Shown in pieces: positions 1 to 10,732 of a DNA stretch of 64,000 nt. The position numbers and the translations under genes are program-made. The notes below the pieces were generated by a model. The model did not search any database and was not told the DNA's origin. It was given only the letters and a program-made list of their open reading frames with translations. Source of the DNA: Branchinecta lynchi (Eukaryota > Arthropoda > Branchiopoda > Anostraca > Branchinectidae); contig JAKZAP010000001.1 in assembly GCA_023053575.1 (NCBI GenBank), positions 27,298,533 to 27,362,532 of the forward strand. Direction: 5' to 3'. Each line of letters begins with the position of its first letter. Within the stretch, counting starts at the first letter, position 1.

Positions 1-240
1 GGAATGTCTACTAAGCGTCTCTTCCGTTGCTCATTCGTCACTAATTACAGTTTACTACGGACTAAACACCTCAAACATTCAAACGTAGGCATTCTGAACC
101 GTGGTATTTTTAGCCGTGGGCATTTGCAGTCGTAGGGATTTTGAGTCGTGGGCATTTTGAACAGTGGGCATTTGGAGCCGAGGGCATTATGAGTTGTGGG
201 TATTTTAGTGGGCATTTCGAGTTTTAGCCCCTGAAACCTT
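1..240. repeat. Degenerate GTGGGCATT minisatellite, dispersed repeat
   Basis: From about 85 to 215 a short unit reading roughly GTGGGCATTTTGAGTCG recurs with drift. The segment before it contains TTTACTACGGACTAAACACC. The same combination appears in the opposite orientation near the right edge (63375-63530), so this is one end of a dispersed repeat. There is no convincing coding potential. Confidence 0.6.
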
Positions 241-301
241 GTCTCACTCTGATGATGCCCCACAGCAGATACGAGTGAAGTAAACGCTGAAGATACTCTA
301 T

Positions 302-579
302 GAGCGCGTTGCACCCTACTTACCATACTTACAACGCATGACAAATTCTGTCTTTTTGCCATCAAGGCTGGAACGAATTTTCTGTTTTCCAGAATATCAT
401 GCCACAGACGAATACGAACAATCACGTTACAGAGATGCGTAGTTACCACGCTTACTACGCTCCCGAGCATGGTAAGCAAATAGTTAGAAGGTTGGAGCGG
501 TTAGCGTAGTAACCGTGTACGAGGCTGGAACGAAAATAGTAACTAATAGTCATTATTGGAAGAAGAGTGGGACACGCTC
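302..579. mobile_element. Harbinger-like MITE, copy 1
   Basis: A 278-bp non-coding element with imperfect terminal inverted repeats, GAGCGCGTTGCACC on the left and GGGACACGCTC on the right. It is flanked by TAT on both sides (299-301 and 580-582). A second copy with the same interior lies at 20856-21150. The 3-bp target duplication and short TIRs fit PIF/Harbinger derivatives; the superfamily call is inference. Confidence 0.7.
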
Positions 580-984
580 TATATGACCAACCAAAACACT
601 CTAATGAACTTCAGGAAGAACAAGAAACGTCACTCAAGTGAATCCTCAAAACTGAGTCAAATTCGGTGTAAACCAATCTACAATGTTTGTTGTGGTGACG
701 TTTCTGGCTCTTCGCTAGTCCCGCTGTGGTTCTTCATCGTCACGACGTCATCAGATATATCAAATTGGGATCGAGAAGTCCATGTTTGGGGACGGACTTT
801 AATATGTGTGAAAGCAAATCTTACGAATGCAGCGCGCGATTACTACACTCTCTTGTGGTCATCAGTGACCGTAATGCATAGCGTCAGTACAAGTGAGAGG
901 TCTTCTCAATTGGCAGCGCTTCCGATGGTTGCGCTATATATACATAAAGGTGAAAGATGAAAAACTACACCTGATCGATAAGGC

Positions 985-1858
985 GAGATAAGTCAGCTAA
1001 TATTCGCTCCAGCGGCACTTCGGCTTGTTGAAAGGATGCAGGGTTGGACTGACGGATGCAGGTTGTATGCGAAATTTAGTGAAGCTAAGGTTCTGGGGTG
1101 TGGTTTCAAGACATTCTGACACCGCATGTGGTCACTAGCCCCAGGACAAGTCAGGAAACCGGACATAAGAGAGAAGGGAAAGCCTCGTCGACTACTATAG
1201 TTCAGCCGCAGTCAATTGTTTTCATTGTTTTCAGCCCTGTTGAGAAAGTTGTGTATCTTGGAATCCCTTACTCATCTAATACCAGGAATTGGAAACTTAT
1301 CCTTATTCAATATGTGCAAGATAAAATAAGAAGAGCATTCACTGCTGTTATTCGTTTACGAGGGATGTATCGCAGAGATGTTCTTGGTTCTATTTATACG
1401 GCTGTTGCACTTCCTCACATTCTTTTTCCGTTTGCTTTCTTTTCTTCTTTCCGTCCTTATGAACTTTCTGCATTAAAAGTTACTTATTATAAATTCTCTA
1501 AATTCCTTCTTGGCTTCCCGCTTTCTGCGAGTAACTCTTTCCTAACTTCCAATTTTATTCTGAAGAATCCCTTGGAAACTTTAAATGGTAAAATCCAGAA
1601 CTTTCATAAGAAGGCTGACAACATTCTTCTTCATCGCAACCTTTTTCCTTTTTTCACAAAAAAGTGCCCTGATTAGTTTGTTTATTTTGAACTTCGTTTT
1701 TTCCATGTACTTCGTTGTATATTTAGTAGGATATTTTGTCTTTAACGGTCAGCTGTTTATTAGTATGTAAGTATGTGCGAGTTTGACTGACATGTTGTTG
1801 TTCCTTTTTATACATTACTCTTCAGTTTTGAAGGGTCCAAATAAATAATAATAATAAT
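985..1858 (+). pseudogene. Non-LTR retrotransposon remnant (reverse transcriptase C-terminal part and 3' tail)
   Basis: Three-frame reading gives an RT-like segment around 1030-1100 (LLERMQGWTDGC, then SEAKVLG), followed after a frameshift by VVYLGIPYSS and a basic C-terminal region up to about 1676. An (AAT)n run near 1845-1858 looks like the short microsatellite tail of CR1/Jockey-type LINEs. Frameshifts mean it is dead. The family assignment is from motif resemblance only. Confidence 0.6.
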
Positions 1859-2842
1859 CCAGAAATTCCTGATCAAGCTAGTTCACGCATCCTAGCGAAG
1901 CTGGAATTCCATATTCAGCTAATTCCGAGGCCTCCTGGCCGAGATGGACCGTTACGTTGGTTATTTTAATATAAGATAATATTTACAGGAGTTTACAACA
2001 TGTTGTTTAGATAATGTACAACACTGGGCCCTAAAAAAATGTATAAATGAACTTTACTTTAAGATTGACATAAAAGAAAGGTCCTGCTTGGACTCAGGGT
2101 GAAACAGAACTGTCTTGGCTACGGACTCATTCCGTAGTCGAAATACTTTGAATAAAAAGCATAAAAGCCTGACTTTAGATTAGCAAAGCAGCTAACTGGA
2201 GCTGGGGAACAAAGACCCAGTGACCCCATGTTTTGATACCGGGAAAGTAATGATGGTGATGAAGACCGAAGAGACACGTAACAAATTAGGTAATAGAGGG
2301 AGGAAAAACTAGGAGGATTGTTGCAGAGTAATTCTCATGGGACGGCTCCATAACAGGCTCTTCTTGGCAAAGGCCCTCTTCAGGCTCAAACTTGGAGAAA
2401 CGAACCCGCAATAAAATAAAGCAAGTTTTCTAGAAGCTGAAAATGATCTATTTTGGGGAGTTCTTAAGAATTTGTGTAGGGAAAAATCCAGTAGGGTAGG
2501 ATATCAGGAGACAACTGAGGCTACAGTCGAGGGGTTGCTCACTATCCGCCACCTAGTGTACACCTCAGCATGCCAGCGCATGACACCGCAGGTCACCTAC
2601 TTTTTTCTGTAAATAGTGATTCGCAGGTGAGTGCCCTTGACAAAGTTCGATGAGCGCTGGTGCTAGAATCAGTGCAGCTCATTCTTATACTATTCAGGGA
2701 GATACCCCTTGTTGCCTTGAAAGGGGCCTGTTAGTCAATTGATTGTCCCTAGAACGGTTTATAAGTGTAAACGCGTCCGGCGTCTCGCTAGCCGCTCGGC
2801 CTCATATGTATCCATCCAATCAAAAACAGTCTAACAATCTCT
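1859..2842. other. No gene recognised
   Basis: No open frame of interest and no repeat boundary that I can define. Around 2345-2400 the minus strand resembles the LTR-like segment of the foldback at 24243 (CTGAAGAGGGCC and TTGCCAAG), suggesting an old fragment of the same element family. Confidence 0.4.
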
Positions 2843-2850
2843 TTAGAAGG

Positions 2851-3019
2851 CAGGCCCGTATCCAGGAATTTTTTTCGGGAGGGGGGGGGGGGTTGCCTGC
2901 GGGTCGGACAAAAAAGTACAAAAAAGACATAGATTAGAGGGAAAAGCCTCTAAAAATGACTATTTTTGTTTCGGGGGGGGGGGGGGTCAACCCCCTAACC
3001 CCCCCTTGATACGGCCTTG
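2851..3019. mobile_element. hAT-like MITE with poly-G interior and 8-bp target duplication
   Basis: A 169-bp element bounded by CAGGCCCGTATCCAGG on the left and CCTTGATACGGCCTTG on the right, which are imperfect inverted copies. The 8-bp sequence TTAGAAGG occurs directly outside both ends (2843-2850 and 3020-3027). The interior carries two G runs and a C-rich stretch that can pair. An 8-bp target duplication is typical of hAT transposons. It has no coding capacity. Confidence 0.85.
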
Positions 3020-3289
3020 TTAGAAGGCAACGGGGAGTATTTCCTTGGATGGTAAAAATAAGATGATCAGCGAGCACATCCATTTGATTCTGGCTTTCAC
3101 AACCAGTGGACAAATCCAGTGTCACACTTCTAATAAAGTGATCGGGCCTAACTTGGTGGGAAGAAAAACCCTACACACATCACTGACAGAGTCGGAACGG
3201 ATCCAAGTGCTATGGGGGAATTGGAGGGGCAGGGGCTTTCAATCTTTCTGCATATAGACCTCTGGAACGAGTGATCTGGATCTGATAGA

Positions 3290-3640
3290 ACTTGAAGAAC
3301 CTTTAAAGTGCACATGTTGACCGCAAAGTGTACAAAATAGTTTTGATCAAACGAATCATTAAATTGCTCATGAATTGCACTTTTGCCTCATCGTTTTGCT
3401 TCCAAATGAATTCTAGCCCTTTTAAAGTGTTCATTTCAACCGCAAAGTGATAAAAATACTTTGGAACAAACGTTACGTTTTGTGATAACAAAGGTCCCAT
3501 GATCATTTTCGCCTCAAGGGTTTTGCTTACAAATGAATTCCTAGCCACCTTAAAGTGCGCATCTTAATCGCAAAGTGCAAAAAAAAAACATTTGACCCAA
3601 CGATACATTTTCACATTTGGCCGCAGAATCTCTGCGCCTA
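3290..3640 (-). repeat. Type-E module array fragment of the modular satellite element
   Basis: Contains repeated blocks such as AAAGTGCACATGTTGACCGC and CGCAAAGTG with TTTTGCTTACAAATGAATTC. These are the reverse complements of blocks at 17165-18185, 21490-21850 and 47150-47560. No termini are visible here, so this is a fragment. Confidence 0.6.
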
Positions 3641-3859
3641 TGAAATTCGGTCTTTTTTTCACTTTCAATGAAAAACGAGAGTATTTCCGGAGTATTTAAC
3701 TAAAAAAAGAGCGGCTAAGGAAATTTATGGTTAACCAAAGATGCATTTTAAATGAGTCTCACGGGGCAACACTTGTCGTAAATCGGTAACAGTATGTTAA
3801 AAAAATTATCGAACACCAGCGATGCATTTTCTTTTTCCTTCATCACTTCCTACCACGAG

Positions 3860-4192
3860 ACTGTACTTACTTCTTCTTTAAAATGTTATAGATTTTCTGG
3901 CTTGTGATCTCTCGTTGTGTGTCTTCTCTGTTTTGTAGATAGTTTCTTCCAGTGTCCCGAATAACGCAAGAAATAGAAAGATGGTCAGATCCTGGACTTA
4001 CATGCACGTCGCAAAATCTCTTCGGAATAAGTTTTGCCGATGAATAAAAGTCATCTTTAAGTTTAGCCGACTGACTGGTAATCCTCGTCGGTATTTTTGA
4101 AGCCGGAAAAAAATTGTGCGACAACATAAAATTAAGAAAGTCGAGGTTAGAACCACTTAGATCAAAAAGATTAAAGTTAAACTCACCAATAA
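3860..4192 (-). pseudogene. Non-LTR retrotransposon endonuclease-domain remnant
   Basis: Minus-strand translation gives LVIGEFNFNLFDLSGSNLDF, followed by a stretch containing IPTRITSQSAKL and then VSPGSDHLSISC. This is the order seen at the C-terminal end of LINE apurinic endonuclease domains (GDFN, PTRIT, SDH). The product is the nicking nuclease of a retrotransposon, here a fragment. On the right it is cut by the left terminus of the modular element that begins at about 4193. Confidence 0.75.
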
Positions 4193-5458
4193 CGAGAGCT
4201 GAAAGCTCATATGGAACTTGTCAGCACAGCTACCATGCTTGTCAGTTTGTTCTCCTGCAGCTACACCCCGTCCCCCCCCCCCAGTGATCAGACCCACACC
4301 GGAATTGAACTGAACATTTGAGACACTCGTTCTTGACACTTGTCAAGTTTCATGCAAGTCCGATCACCCATTCCTAAGTTATGAATGCCACCTGATTCCG
4401 GATTCCACGTCCCTCTACTCCTCTCACGATGGTCGGATCGCGGAAGGGGCTATTTTCAAGTCAATATGTTTGAGTCCGTAATTGGCCTGCCAAGTTTCAT
4501 GGTCCTAGCACATCTGGAAGCACCCTAGCTCGAGATCACCGGAATTCTGGGAAACCCCTCCACTTCCCCCACCGTGACGCGATCCGGTCCTGTTTTTTCA
4601 TTAATGTATCTTGGGTTTAAGCTTGTTCTTCCCGCACAAAGTTCCATCCCGATCCCTCGAATCTGAGCCTTTCAGAAGATTTCCGGTGCCCCCTTCCAGC
4701 CCCCAGGTAATATATCCGGTCGGGAACTGAAAAGGAACATCTGAGGCACATGTTCTTGACACTTGTCAAGTTTCATGTACGTCGGTTTACCCCTTCCAAA
4801 TTTATGCATGTTACTAATTTCCGGATTCCCCATCTTTCCACTCCCCCTACGATGGTCAGATCGGGGGAAACAACTATTCTTAAGGCAGTCTGTTCGGGTC
4901 CCTGATATGCCTACCAAATTTCATCGTCCTAGTGCCGACCTCGCGGGATCACCGAATTCCGCCCCGCCCCAACTCCCCCCACAGTGCCCGAATCCGGTCC
5001 GGTTATGTCAATGATGTATCTAGGACTTGTGCTTGTTTTTCCCACCAAGTTTCATCCCGATCACTCCGCTCTAAGCGTTTCCCAAGATTTTGGTTCCCCC
5101 CTCCAGCTCCCCCCAAGGTCACCGGATCCGGTCCGGATTTTAAGTAGGTTGTCTGAGGCACGAGATCTTTCCAAAAATCAAATTCTATTGCTATCCGTTT
5201 ACCCGTTCAAAAGTTATAAATTCCTCAAGATTCCTGATTCCCCCTTCTTCCACTTCCCCAATGATGGTCGGATCAGGGAAATGACTATTTTCAAACTAAT
5301 CATTTGGGGTTCCTGATATGCCTGCCAAGTTTCATCGTCCTAGCTTATGCAGAAGTGCCCGAACTAGCAAAACCCGGACCGACCGACCGACATACAGAGG
5401 GATGGACAGAAATTGCGATCGCTATATGGCACTTGGCCGAAAGGCAAGTGCCATAAAA
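4193..5458 (+). mobile_element. Modular satellite element, copy A1
   Basis: The left terminus reads ACGAGAGCTGAAAGCTCATA and the right terminus ends GGCAAGTGCCATAAAA, preceded by the matching inverted TATATGGCACTTGG, so the right end is a hairpin. The interior consists of diverged ~140-bp blocks, each with AAGTTTCATC, a CCCCCTCC..CTCCCCC tract and a GGATCCGGTCC-like palindrome. A GACCGACCGACA microsatellite precedes the hairpin (about 5379-5396). No coding region is credible; short frames in the array are repeat artefacts. Confidence 0.7.
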
Positions 5459-5672
5459 CCCGAACCACATTAGTAGCCAATGTATCCGAAATAAATTTAT
5501 CAAAATCGTGAAGAAAATCCTCCGGATTAGCACTAGGTGACTGTTACTGTTCGATGCCTCTTTTCTTTTATTTCGTCAGATCCAGCCTAAGTTATACGGT
5601 TTGGAATTCTGACGCCATCTAGGTAGTCAGTGCTAGTGAGATAATCAGCGTGCTTCGATATTCGTTTATACT

Positions 5673-6117
5673 AAAGGTAACTTTAGACATCGAGGTTGAT
5701 ATCGGAAAATAACACCGATACCGTCATGGAAAACAACCTATTCGAGCCGAAGGCGAGGTTGATATTTTTAAATGGCCGTCAAGGTTGTTATTCTGATGAA
5801 CCGAGATGGAGGTATGTTACCTATTATAACTTTTTCGAACGGAATTTTTCTTTTGGTAGTAGCCAACTGAATCTTCTTTGCTTGGTAGTACCTATTTGCT
5901 ACTTTTGTAGGGAATTTTCGTATAGTGAAATGGCAACTATAGAAATATGAAAATGACTACTGTGCATTTCAGTTTATTACAATACAATCCTTCTCCAAAA
6001 CCATCTTTTTCACTTGTGTAGAAGCAGATGCCGTCTAGTGGCGGGCTCGCTAGATAGAATTTATCATGGCAGAGGGATAGACTGGATCAACCTTAACCGG
6101 TGTTGCCACGGGCTGCA
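5673..6117. repeat. Direct repeat, left copy (about 400 bp)
   Basis: Starts near ACATCGAGGTTGATAT and ends near TGTTGCCACGGGCTGCAG. It matches 6868-7262 over nearly its whole length with scattered substitutions and one indel of about 50 bp. It could be a pair of terminal repeats around a short internal segment or a plain tandem duplication. No ORF is shared in frame between the copies. Confidence 0.75.
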
Positions 6118-6867
6118 GATTTCTGTCATTTGTCATACCTTTTCGTTTCTTCGACAAAGCGATCAAGAACTCTGCGACCGGTTCCTTACTCGTAAATGCA
6201 AAAATTAAGCATAACAGTTAAGACGTATAATTATGAAGATGATAAAGCGAGATTTCCCGTTGATAGTTGGGGAAAAGGACCAAGTTTGATAGGTGCCAGA
6301 ATGTCATTGTTTTTTCAGCCAGAAGTCACAGGTTCGATCAGAAAAAGTGGCAACACTGGATTTTTTATTAATGGACTATTTATTTAGAGCAATATCAAGA
6401 AAAAAGACTGTTTAATTGCTCAATAGCTGTCTTGTGGAGATTACAGGAAATAAGCTTGAGTAAGCTGGAAGTAATGTTGTTTCAGTTGACAAGTTACATT
6501 GACATTAGGAATGTGATTGTAACAAGGTATGTCCCTGGGTGGTTGGCTGGGAAACAACATTTTTTTCAGTTTTGAAATTTTTTTCTCTAATATTTTTCAG
6601 ATTTTTTTCTGGATTATTTTTAGAATTTTTTTTTATTTTTCTTTCTCAAAGTGATGTCTTTTTTTTCTTTCTTGGAGGTCAGGTTATATTTTTCAGCAGT
6701 TGAGAAAAAGTGCTCGATGAACTTCTGCGGAGGTTGATATGGCTTCGTATCATCCTCTCTAGAGGCTGATACGATATCGTAACAACCTCTACAAAACTCA
6801 TTGTCATGATATAACTACCTGTGGGACATAGACAGCTATACACGATATACCTGTTCATGAAAAGTTA

Positions 6868-7262
6868 TTAAAGGTTAACTTCAGACATCGAGGTTGATAT
6901 TTTTAAATGGCCGTCGAGGTTGTTATTCTGATATGAACCAAGATGGAGTTATGTTAACTATTATAACTTTTTCGAATGGAATTTTTCTTTAGGTCGTAGC
7001 TTACTCAATCTTCTTTGATTGGTAGTACTTATTTGCTACTTTTGTAGGGAATTTTTGTTTAGTGATATGGCAACTCTAGCCTGCTATAGAAATGTGAAAA
7101 TGACTACTGTGCATTTCAGTTTATTACAATACAACCCTTATCCAAAACCATCTTTTTCACTTGTGTAGAAGCAGATGCCGTCTAGTGGCGGGCTCGCTAG
7201 ATAGAATTTATCATGGCAGAGGGATAGACTGGATCACCTTAACCGGTGTTGCCACGGGTTGC
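6868..7262. repeat. Direct repeat, right copy (about 395 bp)
   Basis: Second copy of the 5673-6117 unit, including the shared TGCCGTCTAGTGGCGGGCTC and ACCGGTGTTGCCACGGG blocks. The ~750 bp between the copies is T-rich (6550-6670) and has no recognisable coding content. Confidence 0.75.
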
Positions 7263-7603
7263 AGCACCGGCAACAACTACGACCAAAACAGAAACTGATC
7301 GGGAGACCTTGAAAAACTTCACGTGAATCTGACACCCTGAGAAGAAATGTATCCTTTTGTGATGAAATGTCAGATCGGTTTCGATTAATTCAATAACTAC
7401 CCAAATCTGCCCTCTTCATATTTGGACAGTAGCCTACGAGATTTTAGTAAATCATAACCTTTTGATTAGCGTCTTGTTTCTTAGTACAGAGATGACATTA
7501 TCTTAGTAGTTTAGTTCTGAAAATCCGGCGGGAACGTAGTATCTTTAGAGGTTTGGCTACGACACGGAGAAGCTTATACTGTCAGATAGGTAAGTCGAGG
7601 TGT

Positions 7604-8470
7604 ATTCGGAATGGAACAAGACCAAAGGTTTCGATTGGATCCAAAACATGTAATATTTATTCAGACAATCCGGTCTTGTAGATATCCGGTCTTCGCCAGA
7701 CTCATTGAGCATTTTTACTATTAAGATTTAGAAACAGAAGGTCAATGGCTAATTAGTTGAGAAAACCAAGTTCATATATGGATCCACCATGTATATGTTT
7801 ACCCCTAGGCTATACCTCATATTTACTTTGACAAAACTGATCAAATCCTACAGCCTTACTTCTGCCAAATCTTCGGTTTCATCCGGATTCCGGGCGCACT
7901 ACTTGTCCGGCAAAAACTAAAGATCAAAAACGAATTCAGCGTACCACCTTACCCCTATATCGAACAACTAATCAACTTTAGATAAAACTTTCACTTTTTA
8001 CAAATTTTCCGGTTTCAGCCGGATTCCGGGCGAACTATATGTCCAGATAGAAAATAATTGTCAAAAGTGGATTCATCATTTCTTCTAACCCATAATTCGA
8101 ACATCTAATCAACTTCAGATACAACTTTTACTCTTTAAAAATGTTCCGGTTTCGGACCGATTCCGGGCGAACTACATTGTCTGACAAGAAAATGATTATC
8201 ATATAATTTTTCAGCTTGTCTTCTTACTCCTAGATCGACCATCTCGTCAGCTTTATATGAAACTGTTACTTTTAACAAAACTTCCGGTTTTGGACGGATT
8301 CCGTATGAACTACTTGTCCGGCGAGAAAATGGTTTTCATATTAATGTTCAGCATGTCCTCTTACCCCTAATCGATTATCTCATTAGCTGTTTAAACAAAG
8401 ATTGTTCGCCCCTTAATTTGAAACCCCTCCCCTAAGTGTTGGGCTACAGAGCCCATCTACGATTTCGACC
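7604..8470 (+). mobile_element. GGATCCCAAAA tandem-module element, copy B1 (truncated)
   Basis: Begins AACAAGACCAAAGGTTTCGA and then repeats a module of about 125-150 bp built on TTCCGGTTT..GCCGGATTCCGGGCG, ACTACTTGTCCGGC and CAGCATGTCTTCTTACCCC. It ends near GGGCTACAGAGCCCATCTACG. Full copies elsewhere (42822, 49430) end in a palindromic TTTTGGGATCCCAAAA that is missing here. Non-coding. Confidence 0.7.
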
Positions 8471-9590
8471 TTGTGCCTAGACGAGACGATAAATTTTGGA
8501 AATAAAAACATATTTTTCATGAAATTTATAGTGAGTCGCCACGTCACGTGTTTAAATTTATGGAAGGGGGGGGGGGGGGGGGTACGGAATATTCAGGCAT
8601 GCCGAACTTTAGGACGGGTGGTCGGATCTGAACAAAACTTAATTATTGAAAGATCACATGTCTCAGATGACCCATTTCACGTACGTAGTTGATCCGACGA
8701 CTGTGGGGTAGCTGCAGGAAGAGGGGGGGGGGATATTGTGCCATGCTTAGAGTGGAAGGATAAGGGGACCCCAGATACATTTATCACAGCAACAGTTTGG
8801 TTCTGGATACTCTGAGGGGAGTTGGAGGATTGGTCAGGAAATTCCGGTCACAACGAGTTTCCGTGCGTCCAGATGTTCTAGAACGATGGAACGTAGCAAG
8901 CGTATTAATGAGCCAACCAGTTAGACTATGAAATGTTCACTTTCCCGATCTGGCCATCCTGGGGGGAGTGACGAGAAGGGGAATCAAGAATTTGTTTTGA
9001 TACATAACATACTAACGGATAACCGGATTCGAGTGAAACTTGATAACTGTCAAGAACACGTGACCCTCATGTTTCGGATCCGCGTATGAAAATTATTCAA
9101 ATCGTAAACGATTGGAAACGTTCGTTCTTTTTTCCAGTAGTGGTATGGGGCAAATTTCCAAACTATACTACTAAAACTACTACTACTAAAACTAAAATGT
9201 AAACAGTTTACACTTGAAAATAGTTGTTCCCAATGTAAAATTTTCGAAATTTCCCTAGCTTTTTTCGATATGTTATTACAACTTTTCTTGAACAGGCATG
9301 TAATCCAACAGGTCTTTATCACCGTAGAAGGGAGGCCTTTTTTATATTAAGGGGAATATGGGGTTACATGAATGTAGGGACGTCATGACTGGGGGGGGGG
9401 GGGGGGAGGGGGGGGGGCACCACCCTCAATGCTGTCGGCTAGTCGGTAAAGAACCGAGTCGGAGCGAAGCCCCGCGATTTTTGTCTGATTTTTGTTCATG
9501 AAAACAGTCGGTTTTTCTGAAAATTGCTCGATTTTTCGTCAAAATAGTCGGTTTTTCCCATCGAAATTGCTTTCCGAAAATTAAGAAGAA
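8471..9590. other. Low-complexity stretch with poly-G runs
   Basis: Contains G runs at about 8564-8581, 8725-8733 and 9391-9417, the last interrupted by single bases. Part of 8600-9060 resembles minus-strand type-A modules of the modular element. Nothing else is recognisable. Confidence 0.45.
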
Positions 9591-9599
9591 CTGGTTCGA

Positions 9600-10724
9600 C
9601 AGATTTTGATGGCCTTAGTGCCGATTTTTTTCAAAACTGAGTGTCCAGCTTTAAAACAACACCTTCAGCTGCTACTTCAAATTTGTTTATGCCAGGGTTT
9701 GGTTCCGAATAGTTTCCTCTCGGGTACTATACCATCGGTGATTAAGCGAAGGAAAGACGCGGACGTTTGCAAAAGCTATCGGCGAATTACAGTTTCTTGT
9801 AACATAAGCAAAATCCTGGAATACGTCCTTCTTCCAGAACTAGTTGAAAAATGTAGCTTTGGTTCAATGCAGTTTGGATCCGTTCGAGCGCCAGTTGTGC
9901 GCACGCTCATCACCTATTGACAAAAATGATGAAACAGGCTACCCGCGACAAGTCTTCTATACATATATGTTCTATAGATATAGCTGGTGCTTTTGACAAT
10001 ATAACGCATTCTCAGGCCCTATTTTCTCTCATTACTTCTGGCGTGAATCTGTCTGTTGTCTATCTGTTAAAATTTTGGTATGGTCATTCTTCGGTAAGGT
10101 TCAAATGGCAAGGTAGTTTGTCAGAGATTATTTCTATCCGAACTGGTGTTCACCAAGGGGGAGTCTTATCTCCCTACATCTTCAAATCGCCCATATCTTC
10201 TTGTCTCGATTCTTTGCATCCTGCTTACTTCTATCAAGACTATGCCTTCAGCTACATAGCCTACGCGGACGACTTGTTCTTAGTAAGCCGTAGCCGATCC
10301 ACACTCACAAAAAATGTAACTAAGCTGTCGTCAGAACTTCTCAAAATTGGCCTTGAAGTTAACCTGTCAAAATGTGAGTACCTGCATTTCAACCCTTCGT
10401 CAAATTGTTCGAGTTCATCTAAAGCTTTTATATCTCTTGGATCGTTCATCGTCAAATCAAGAGACTCTCTGCGGTGGCTCGCCATAACCATTCAAATCTT
10501 CATTGTCAAAATTTTGCTCTTCGGTTGTTTAAGAAGTTTATAAGTCGATCCGTAGCGCCTCTGGGCGAATCGTCCCCAACCGGGGGCGCTATAATCGTAA
10601 AGCTTTGGGAACTTTGTACAGCACCTTCTGCGCTCCTTCTATACTATTTCGTTCTGTCGTCACTCATGTTCTTCGAAAGAAGGAGATTAAAAAGATGAGA
10701 TCATGTTATTCTAAATATACAAAG
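9600..10724 (+). pseudogene. LINE-X reverse transcriptase remnant, forward copy (5' part)
   Basis: Two overlapping frames encode an RT. The first has KSYRRITVSCNISKILEYVL (fingers). The second has SIDIAGAFDNI (motif A), TGVHQGGVLSPYIF (motif B) and YIAYADDLFLVS (motif C, catalytic YADD), then VNLSKCEYL. The frame changes near 9917 and stop codons follow, so it is dead. The element is interrupted at 10725-10732 by the hAT-like insertion and resumes at 12073. Confidence 0.85.
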
Positions 10725-10732
10725 CACCTGCT

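Noticed and set aside
556..960. 134-codon plus-strand frame after the first MITE
   Set aside because: It begins inside the MITE's right terminal repeat and shows no domain, signal or codon pattern; likely chance.
2345..2400. Fourth hammerhead-like motif on the minus strand
   Set aside because: CTGAAGA is present but no GAAA occurs at the 28-nt spacing, so it is at most a decayed relative.
4763..5316. Proline-rich frames on the plus strand (and similar ones at 22056-22967, 34566-37856, 48100-48402)
   Set aside because: The Pro/Ser-rich peptides come from the CCCCCTCC tracts of type-A satellite modules and recur in every array.
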